A DNA stretch of 27,816 bases, taken from the NCBI GenBank assembly GCA_964569385.1, contig CAZMUM010000054.1, positions 1 to 27,816 of the forward strand, read 5' to 3'. Below, one piece after another: positions 22,580 through 27,816 of the stretch (position 1 is its first letter; each line of letters begins with the position of its first letter). Position numbers and translations under genes: made by a program. This DNA comes from JAADHX01 sp964569385 (GTDB lineage Bacteria; Actinomycetota; Acidimicrobiia; Acidimicrobiales; Poriferisodalaceae). Below the pieces are notes generated by a model, which worked only from the letters and a program-made list of their open reading frames with translations, made no database searches and was not told where the DNA came from.

Positions 22580-22626
22580 AAACCGGACAAGTTCCGGTTT
22601 AGTGGATATGCTTCCGGTAAACCGGA
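22580..22626 (+). promoter_or_regulatory. Multi-half-site operator and promoter of kbl
   Basis: AAACCGGA (22580-22587), five bases, TCCGGTTT (22593-22600) is a perfect 8-bp inverted repeat. It is followed by a second dyad TCCGGT-AA-ACCGGA (22613-22626), whose right arm overlaps the ribosome binding site GGAGG of kbl. TATGCT (22607-22612) between them is a plausible -10 element, and CGGACA (22584-22589) lies 17 bp upstream as a weak -35. Four copies of the same half-site within 47 bp strongly suggest a dimer-pair operator; the XRE protein encoded upstream is the obvious candidate. Confidence 0.6.
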
Positions 22627-22634
22627 GGCGACAA

Positions 22635-23837
22635 ATGCAGCAGCGATTCTTGGACCATATTTCGGCAACACTTGACGAGATCGAATCCGCTGGGCTGCTG
22701 AAACGTGAGCGCCAGATCACCTCGCCTCAGGCTGGGCAGGTCATGGTCGAGACCGACGATCACGGCTCGAAGCCGGTCATCAATCTCTGTGCCAACAACT
22801 ACCTGGGGCTGGCCCAACACCCTCGGTTGGTGGCGGCCGCGAAAACGGCACTTGACGATCACGGCTATGGGATGGCCAGCGTGCGCTTCATCTGCGGAAC
22901 TCAAGACCTGCACCTCGAGCTTGAAAATGCGCTAGCCCGTTTCCTCGGAAAAGACGATGCCATCTTGTTTGCTGCATGTTTCGATGCAAACGGTGGGCTG
23001 TTCGAACCTCTCCTCGGGCCAGATGATGCCGTCATCTCAGACAGCCTCAACCATGCTTCGATCATCGATGGCATTCGCCTGTGCAAGGCCAAGCGTTATC
23101 GTTATGCCAACTCCGACATGGATGATCTCGAAGCGCAACTCAAAGCGGCGCGCGCGGCCGGAGCGAAGTTCGTCATGATCGCAACCGACGGCGTATTTTC
23201 GATGGACGGATACCTCGCCAACCTGCCAGATGTGGTCAGATTGGCCCAAGACTATGAGGCGATAGTCATGGTCGATGACTGTCACGCCACCGGGTTCATG
23301 GGGCCTCAAGGCAGAGGTACACCAGCCCATCACGGCGTAGACGTCGACATCGTCAGCGGCACACTTGGTAAAGCACTCGGCGGTGCGGTCGGCGGTTACA
23401 TCGCAGGACCACAGGCAGTGATCGATCTGCTTCGCCAGCGTTCTCGCCCGTACCTATTTTCGAACTCTCTGCCACCGGCCATTGTCGCCGCAGGCATCGA
23501 GGCGCTCAAGCTGGTCGAGGACGGCGACGAGTTACGCACGCAGCTATTGGAGAACGCCGCGTACTGGCGCGCCGGGTTAACCGACCTTGGCTTTGAGTTG
23601 CTCGCTGGTGAGCACCCGATCATTCCCGTCATGCTCGGAGATGCTCGTCTCAGCCAGGAAATGGCGAACCGTCTGTTTCGCGAAGGGGTGTTCGTGGCTG
23701 GGTTTTTCTTTCCGGTGGTTCCGACAGGTAAGGCTCGTATTCGGACACAAATGAACGCTGCTCTCACACGACAGCAGCTTGATCTCGCTTTGGACGCATT
23801 TGCCAAAGTGGGCCGAGAGCTTGGCATCGTGTCTTGA
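22635..23837 (+). CDS. kbl: Glycine C-acetyltransferase (2-amino-3-ketobutyrate CoA ligase)
   Basis: 400 aa fold-type I PLP enzyme of the alpha-oxoamine synthase family. It cleaves 2-amino-3-ketobutyrate with CoA into glycine and acetyl-CoA. Landmarks are INLCANNYLGLAQHP, SVRFICGTQDLHLELE, DSLNHASIIDG (residues 136-146), DGVFSMDGYLANLPD, VDDCHATGFMG (213-223) and the PLP lysine Lys246 in SGTLGKALGG. ATG 22635 follows GGAGG closely and matches the start of known Kbl proteins; the longer frame from 22602 would read through the operator. It overlaps tdh's first possible start by a TTGA, so the pair is co-transcribed. Confidence 0.95.
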   Translation: MQQRFLDHISATLDEIESAGLLKRERQITSPQAGQVMVETDDHGSKPVINLCANNYLGLAQHPRLVAAAKTALDDHGYGMASVRFICGTQDLHLELENALARFLGKDDAILFAACFDANGGLFEPLLGPDDAVISDSLNHASIIDGIRLCKAKRYRYANSDMDDLEAQLKAARAAGAKFVMIATDGVFSMDGYLANLPDVVRLAQDYEAIVMVDDCHATGFMGPQGRGTPAHHGVDVDIVSGTLGKALGGAVGGYIAGPQAVIDLLRQRSRPYLFSNSLPPAIVAAGIEALKLVEDGDELRTQLLENAAYWRAGLTDLGFELLAGEHPIIPVMLGDARLSQEMANRLFREGVFVAGFFFPVVPTGKARIRTQMNAALTRQQLDLALDAFAKVGRELGIVS

Positions 23838-23845
23838 CCGAACTA

Positions 23846-24874
23846 ATGAGAGCGCTGGTCAAGGCCGAAGCGGCTGAGGGTCTTCGGATGGAAGATCGGC
23901 CGATACCCGAGATCGGTCAAGATGATGTGCTGATCAAGATCACCAAGACTGGTATCTGCGGCACTGATGTGCACATCTGGAACTGGGACGACTGGGCCAG
24001 CAATACGGTGCCAGTGGGTTTGATTATCGGACACGAGTTTGTGGGTGAGGTCGTCGAGATTGGTGGTGACGTGCAGGATGTTTCGGTCGGTCAGCGTTGC
24101 TCGGGTGAGGGCCACCTGGTCGGCCGGGAATCTCGGCAAGTACGCGCCGGTCGGTTCCATCTCGACCCAGAGACTCGGGGCATTGGTGTAAATGTGCCAG
24201 GGGCCTTCGCCGAGTATCTGCGCCTGCCCGCTTTCAACGTGGTTCCGTTGCCTGATTCGATCCCCGACGACATTGGGGCGATCCTCGATCCACTTGGAAA
24301 TGCGGTGCACGCCGCGCTTTCGTTCAATCTGCTTGGCGAGGACGTGCTCGTGACCGGTGCAGGCCCGATTGGCATCATGGCCGCCGCGGTGGCCAGGCAT
24401 GCCGGGGCTCGTCACGTCGTGATAACCGATGTCAACCAGCTTCGGCTGGATCTGGCCGCGGCGGTCGCCGATGTGGAGCCCGTCAATGTGGCCATCACCG
24501 ATCTCGCCGAAGTGACCGACAGGCTCGGCCTGAAACAGGGTTTCGATATTGGCCTCGAAATGTCGGGCAACTCGGCAGGGTTTGATCAAATGGTCGAGGC
24601 CATGGTGATGGGCGGGCGCATCGCCATGCTCGGCATCCCGGCAGGCAAGTCGCAAGTGGATTGGTCGCGAATCGTGTTCAAAGCACTGACTATCAAGGGT
24701 GTTTACGGTCGCGAAATCTTTGAGACCTGGTACAAAATGATCATCATGATCGAAGATGGGCTTGACATCAGCCACGTCATCACGCAACGTCTACCAGCCG
24801 AGCAGTTTGAGCAGGGTTTCGAGACCACGAAGTCAGGTAATTCCGGCAAAGTTGTGCTGGATTGGTCGATCTGA
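23846..24874 (+). CDS. tdh: L-threonine 3-dehydrogenase lacking structural-zinc cysteines
   Basis: 342 aa NAD-dependent medium-chain dehydrogenase that turns threonine into 2-amino-3-ketobutyrate, the substrate of Kbl. The catalytic zinc ligands Cys38 (ICGTDVHIWNWDDW), His63 and Glu64 (GHEFVGEVVE) are present, as is the nucleotide loop GAGPIGIMAAAVARHAGA. 'GREIFETWYKM' and the C-terminal SGKVVLDW are Tdh-specific. The structural-zinc lobe, where E. coli Tdh has Cys93, 96, 99 and 107, aligns without gaps but reads Gly93, Ser96, Val99 and Asp107. The enzyme therefore probably folds without the second zinc. With ATG 23846 the numbering matches E. coli exactly; a TTG at 23834 overlapping the kbl stop is an alternative start four codons upstream. 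Confidence 0.93.
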   Translation: MRALVKAEAAEGLRMEDRPIPEIGQDDVLIKITKTGICGTDVHIWNWDDWASNTVPVGLIIGHEFVGEVVEIGGDVQDVSVGQRCSGEGHLVGRESRQVRAGRFHLDPETRGIGVNVPGAFAEYLRLPAFNVVPLPDSIPDDIGAILDPLGNAVHAALSFNLLGEDVLVTGAGPIGIMAAAVARHAGARHVVITDVNQLRLDLAAAVADVEPVNVAITDLAEVTDRLGLKQGFDIGLEMSGNSAGFDQMVEAMVMGGRIAMLGIPAGKSQVDWSRIVFKALTIKGVYGREIFETWYKMIIMIEDGLDISHVITQRLPAEQFEQGFETTKSGNSGKVVLDWSI

Positions 24875-24891
24875 GGCAGGGGATTGCGGCC

Positions 24892-26079
24892 ATGAACGAA
24901 TCACGACGCTCGGTTGTTCGCCGAGCTGTAACACCAGACAATGCTGGCCGTCCCTTGGCGACGCCGCTGTCGCACTCGGTCATGTACCACTATGAGTCTG
25001 CCAGCCAACTGCAGGCGGTTCACGACGGCGAGCTTGAGGGATTCGACTACGCCCGCGATGGTCATCCAAACTCGACAGTGCTGGCCGAGAAACTCACATG
25101 GATGGAGGGGGCGCAGGTCGGAGTGATGACTGCATCGGGTATGGCGGCCCTTAGCGCGACGTTCCTAGCCGTGCTCCGTGGCGGCGACAGTACCGCCGCG
25201 GCTTCCCAGCTATATGGCCGTTCGCTAAAGCTAGTCAACCAGGAGCTACCACGGCTGGGATTTCCGTCCCGCACCTTCGACGCATCGAACCCCGACACCT
25301 TCGCCGAGGCAATAACGCCCGGCACGCGGATTGTGTTGACTGAGATTCTGTCCAATCCAATGCTACGGGTCACCCACTTTGAAGCACTCGCCGAAGCGAC
25401 CCAAAGAGCCGGCGCACTCCTTCTGGTCGACAACAGCATCACCACTCCACATCTGTTCAACCCACTTGCCCACGGCGCCGATTTGGTGATGCATTCGGTT
25501 ACCAAGATGCTCTCGGGCCACAGCGATCTCAACCTTGGTTACCTCGGGGCAAACGATGCGGAATTGTTAACCTCGATTGGCGACCTGGTGGCCACCATGG
25601 GCTTTAACGCGAGCCCACACAATTGTTGGCTCGCAGAGCGGGGCCTGCACACGTTCGACTTGCGGGTGCGCCAGGCTCAAGAAAACGCGGGCCAACTGGC
25701 CAGATTTCTCGAAGCTCACCCCCTGGTTTCGAAGGTTCACTATCCGGGGCTGGAGAGCCACGCCGACCACGAACTAGCTCAGAGGATGCTGCCTCAGGGC
25801 ACTGGCACGATCGTCAGCTTCGTTCTGAGGGGAGATTGGCGGCATGCCGACGCGTTCATCGAGGCCGGGTCCGATATTCCTTATGGTCCGACGTTGGGTG
25901 ATGTTTCCACCATCGTGATCATGCCCGCTAACTCCTCGCACCGGAAACTGCCTCGGGAGCAACGTCTCGCTCTTGGGATTGAGGACAATCTGGTCAGGGT
26001 CTCTCTTGGCATCGAGGATTTCGAGATTATCGAAGCAGATTTTTCCGAAGCACTTGAGGCAACTCGGCTTATTGCCTAA
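24892..26079 (+). CDS. Cys/Met-metabolism PLP-dependent enzyme (cystathionine gamma-synthase/lyase family)
   Basis: 395 aa. Family landmarks are FDYARDGHPNST (51-62), TASGMAALSATFLAVLRGGD, LYGRS (107-111), 'LLLVDNSITTPHLFNPLAHG' with Asp180, and HSVTKMLSGHSD with Lys205 as the Schiff-base lysine. The exact reaction cannot be set: gamma-synthase, gamma-lyase, methionine gamma-lyase and O-acyl-homoserine sulfhydrylase share this layout. Several usually conserved positions differ, such as YGRS in place of YGGT and VDNS in place of VDNT. ATG 24892 has AGGGG before it and is 17 nt after the tdh stop, so the enzyme probably belongs to the kbl-tdh operon, processing a threonine-, homoserine- or methionine-derived compound. 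Confidence 0.88.
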   Translation: MNESRRSVVRRAVTPDNAGRPLATPLSHSVMYHYESASQLQAVHDGELEGFDYARDGHPNSTVLAEKLTWMEGAQVGVMTASGMAALSATFLAVLRGGDSTAAASQLYGRSLKLVNQELPRLGFPSRTFDASNPDTFAEAITPGTRIVLTEILSNPMLRVTHFEALAEATQRAGALLLVDNSITTPHLFNPLAHGADLVMHSVTKMLSGHSDLNLGYLGANDAELLTSIGDLVATMGFNASPHNCWLAERGLHTFDLRVRQAQENAGQLARFLEAHPLVSKVHYPGLESHADHELAQRMLPQGTGTIVSFVLRGDWRHADAFIEAGSDIPYGPTLGDVSTIVIMPANSSHRKLPREQRLALGIEDNLVRVSLGIEDFEIIEADFSEALEATRLIA

Positions 26080-26179
26080 GGGGCTCAGGCCACGGCCTTC
26101 CCCATGTTCAACGCCACATGGATCACCGCGTTGCTGTGTTTCTCGCGGACGAGCGAGACTGCTGCGATGAGGGGCTTGT

Positions 26180-26812
26180 CTAGTCGAGCGAACTCGACGG
26201 AGCCTGGAGGCTTCCGACGAATTGTCGGAGTCCGTTAGCGTCAAATACTGCGGTAAGACGACCGTCAGTGTCGTGGCCGATTTCGAGCGATGGGCAAAAG
26301 AACTCTCGGCCTTCGACCCAGAAATCCGGCGATCCGCGCACTCCGCGACGTATTCCTTCGGCGTAGTCGGCCTCGACGCCTGCCGAAGCGACCGTTCCCG
26401 GATTGGGCAGCTCGAACGCGGCAGCGACCTCGGCTAGAACGCTCTCATCGGAGATGTCGCGGCCCTCTTCGAAGAGCAGGCTCCGGAGTCGAAGACCGAT
26501 AGCGACCCCGGTTGCAGGGTCGCGCTGGTGGCCGGCGTCGGCGAGGTTCAGTGCCGGGATGGTGGTGTGCGGCCAGCGGTCGCGGCGGAATCCAGCGAAA
26601 TAGTCGACGTCTAGTTGCGCTTCGAGGGCCGCCACTTTGGCTGCGACCGCGTCACCATCAAGAGGAGACTTGTTCACCCATTCAAGGGGCCACGCTCGCA
26701 CATGGAGATCCAGGTCGGTATCGATGGAATCGATCTCCGCCGCGATCACCTTGAGTCCGACGTGGGTGAACGGGCAGCTGATGTCGGCGAAGGCCTCGAT
26801 CGTGGTAGTCAT
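26180..26812 (-). CDS. DsbA/FrnE-like thioredoxin-fold protein
   Basis: 210 aa from ATG 26812, with no signal peptide, so cytoplasmic. MTTTIEAFADISCPFTHVGL places the thioredoxin-fold motif as CPFT: Cys13 is present but the second cysteine of CxxC is replaced by Thr16. The cis-proline loop is VRGSPDFWV, and an alpha-helical insertion lies between, as in FrnE and 2-hydroxychromene-2-carboxylate isomerase. With one cysteine it is more likely a glutathione- or mycothiol-dependent isomerase or transferase than a disulfide oxidase. The 65-codon upstream extension in the same frame is rich in Pro/Ser/Arg and overlaps the permease gene in another frame, so it was rejected. It lies 58 nt downstream of the permease, probably in the same operon. 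Confidence 0.8.
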   Translation of the reverse strand: MTTTIEAFADISCPFTHVGLKVIAAEIDSIDTDLDLHVRAWPLEWVNKSPLDGDAVAAKVAALEAQLDVDYFAGFRRDRWPHTTIPALNLADAGHQRDPATGVAIGLRLRSLLFEEGRDISDESVLAEVAAAFELPNPGTVASAGVEADYAEGIRRGVRGSPDFWVEGREFFCPSLEIGHDTDGRLTAVFDANGLRQFVGSLQAPSSSLD

Positions 26813-26870
26813 GATTCGAGCAGTGCCGGTAGGTGAGCATCGGTCATCATTGAGGCGCACCTCGACTTCG

Positions 26871-27816
26871 TCACATGTCCATCCGGCCATCAGGTCCCGT
26901 GTGCGACGCCATAAAGAGGCGTTCCGCGGCAACGATGAGGGCGATGGCACCAGCGGAGACGTAAAGGATGAGAGCGTCAGCGGAGGCCTTGACCCACAGG
27001 AAAGCAATCAACACGACGATGTCGAGCACAATCGCGGTGATAACGATCGCGGGTTTGAAGTCGATGCGGGAGCGGAGGTGGCGCAGGAGGCCCCAGTGGA
27101 TGGCTATGTCCATGATAAGGTAGAAAATGGCGCCGAGGGCGGCGATGCGGCGGAGGTCGAAGGCGACGGTGAGGACCATGGCGAAGGCGACGGTGTAGAC
27201 CATGGTGTGAACTCGGACTGTCCCTGGCATGCCGAGATGGCGGTGGGGCACTTCTTTCATTGTTGACAGCATGGCGAGCATGCGGGATGCGGCGAAGACG
27301 CTGGCGATGACTCCTGACGCGGTGGCAATGATGGCGATGACAACGGTGAACCACAGGCCGGCCTGGCCAAATGTGGGTTCGGCTGCTCGGGCGAGGGCGA
27401 AGTTCTCAGCATCGATGATTTCGGTGAGGGTGAGGTTGCCGGCGACGGCAACGGCGAGCACGAGGTAGATGGCCGAGCAGATCGCGATCGAGATAACGAT
27501 TGCTCTCCCGGTGTTGCGGTGGGGGTCGACGATCTCGCCGCCGCTGTTGGTGATGGTGGTGAATCCTTTGTAGGCAAGGATCGAGAGTGCGACGGCGGCG
27601 AGGAACCCGTCGACCGAGGGGGACGGACCTCCGCTGGTGGCGCCGTTGGTGAAGTTGCTAGAGTTGGCGTAGGCGAGGCCGATGATGGCGAACACCGCGA
27701 GGCCGCCGACTTTGAGGATGGCCATGATCCCGGCGGTGGTCTGGACGTATTTGTTGCCGGCGAGGTTGATGGCGAACGCGACGACGAGGAGTGCGACGCC
27801 GAGGGCCGGGCCCCAG
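26871..27816 (-). CDS. APC-family amino-acid permease, N-terminal part outside the window
   Basis: The minus-strand frame is open from the right edge to a stop at 26871, about 314 codons. An ATG at 27725 is internal: the frame continues upstream with a membrane segment, GPALGVALLVVAFAINLAG, to the edge. Several transmembrane helices are visible, with APC landmarks 'FLAAVALSILAYKGFTTITN', GGEIVDPHRNTGRAI, and VIASVFAASRMLAMLSTMKEVP. The C-terminus ends in short polar residues, HTGPDGRMDM. It imports an amino acid or similar compound with protons; the substrate is not readable. It is followed by the FrnE-like gene. Confidence 0.88.
   Translation of the reverse strand, partial: WGPALGVALLVVAFAINLAGNKYVQTTAGIMAILKVGGLAVFAIIGLAYANSSNFTNGATSGGPSPSVDGFLAAVALSILAYKGFTTITNSGGEIVDPHRNTGRAIVISIAICSAIYLVLAVAVAGNLTLTEIIDAENFALARAAEPTFGQAGLWFTVVIAIIATASGVIASVFAASRMLAMLSTMKEVPHRHLGMPGTVRVHTMVYTVAFAMVLTVAFDLRRIAALGAIFYLIMDIAIHWGLLRHLRSRIDFKPAIVITAIVLDIVVLIAFLWVKASADALILYVSAGAIALIVAAERLFMASHTGPDGRMDM

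Noticed and set aside
23843..24787. 314-codon open frame on the minus strand
   Set aside because: It lies fully antisense to tdh, has a His/Asp-rich composition typical of a shadow frame, and matches no family.
26813..27007. N-terminal 65-residue extension of the FrnE-like protein
   Set aside because: It overlaps the end of the permease gene in another frame, is rich in Pro/Ser/Arg, and the thioredoxin fold begins right after ATG 26812.
1..27816. tRNA, rRNA, CRISPR arrays, intact insertion sequences, prophage genes
   Set aside because: No cloverleaf-like gaps, rRNA signatures, regularly spaced repeats, transposases or phage structural genes were seen.

Overview
The window reads as one stretch of a chromosome from an actinobacterium. 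GC looks moderate-high by eye. The indicators are two 13E12/DUF222-type HNH genes with actinobacterial LexA-like boxes and leaderless-type promoters, an actinobacterial-style form I CO dehydrogenase cluster with a divergent LysR gene, frequent GTG starts and ATGA overlaps. An Acidimicrobiia-like lineage is my guess from overall feel, not something the sequence proves. No rRNA, tRNA, CRISPR array or intact insertion sequence was seen.

Layout. (1) 1-841: the N-terminal part of a DUF222 HNH-type protein, running off the left edge, minus strand. (2) 1011-4195: a minus-strand, tightly overlapping cassette of GNAT acetyltransferase, AhpD-like protein, isopenicillin-N-synthase-like 2OG/Fe(II) oxygenase and a DoeB-like M14 deacylase. 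It is divergent from a MarR gene (4319-4780), with twin palindromic operators between. (3) 4846-7503: a wrecked alanine racemase, an intact PatB/MalY-type C-S lyase/aminotransferase and an SDR dehydrogenase. (4) 7876-16234: a LysR regulator divergent from coxM-coxS-coxL and accessory genes (XdhC-like, coxD, coxG, coxE). CoxL carries the AYxCSFR form I signature, so this is a true aerobic CO dehydrogenase rather than a generic xanthine oxidase relative. (5) 16235-20871 (minus strand apart from one small plus-strand ORF at 20007-20138): a lipoprotein amidohydrolase of the YtcJ type, a full-length HNH/DUF222 protein with a LexA-like box, a doubtful mini-lipoprotein and a small lipoprotein. (6) 20978-21785: a two-gene unit of a small helical protein and a nucleotidyltransferase. 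(7) 21863-26079: XRE-cupin regulator, kbl, tdh and a Cys/Met-metabolism PLP enzyme, a threonine/sulfur amino-acid module with a multi-half-site operator in front of kbl. (8) 26180-27816: a FrnE/DsbA-like protein and the C-terminal part of an APC amino-acid permease that runs off the right edge.

How it fits together: the organism appears to oxidise CO (cox cluster) as a supplementary energy source and to catabolise amino acids (threonine via Tdh/Kbl; PLP enzymes; permease). The most distinctive observations are the shared LexA-box/-10/ATG architecture at the two DUF222 genes, the MarR-controlled deacylase-oxygenase cassette, the alanine-racemase wreck, and a threonine dehydrogenase that has lost all four structural-zinc cysteines while keeping its catalytic zinc ligands.
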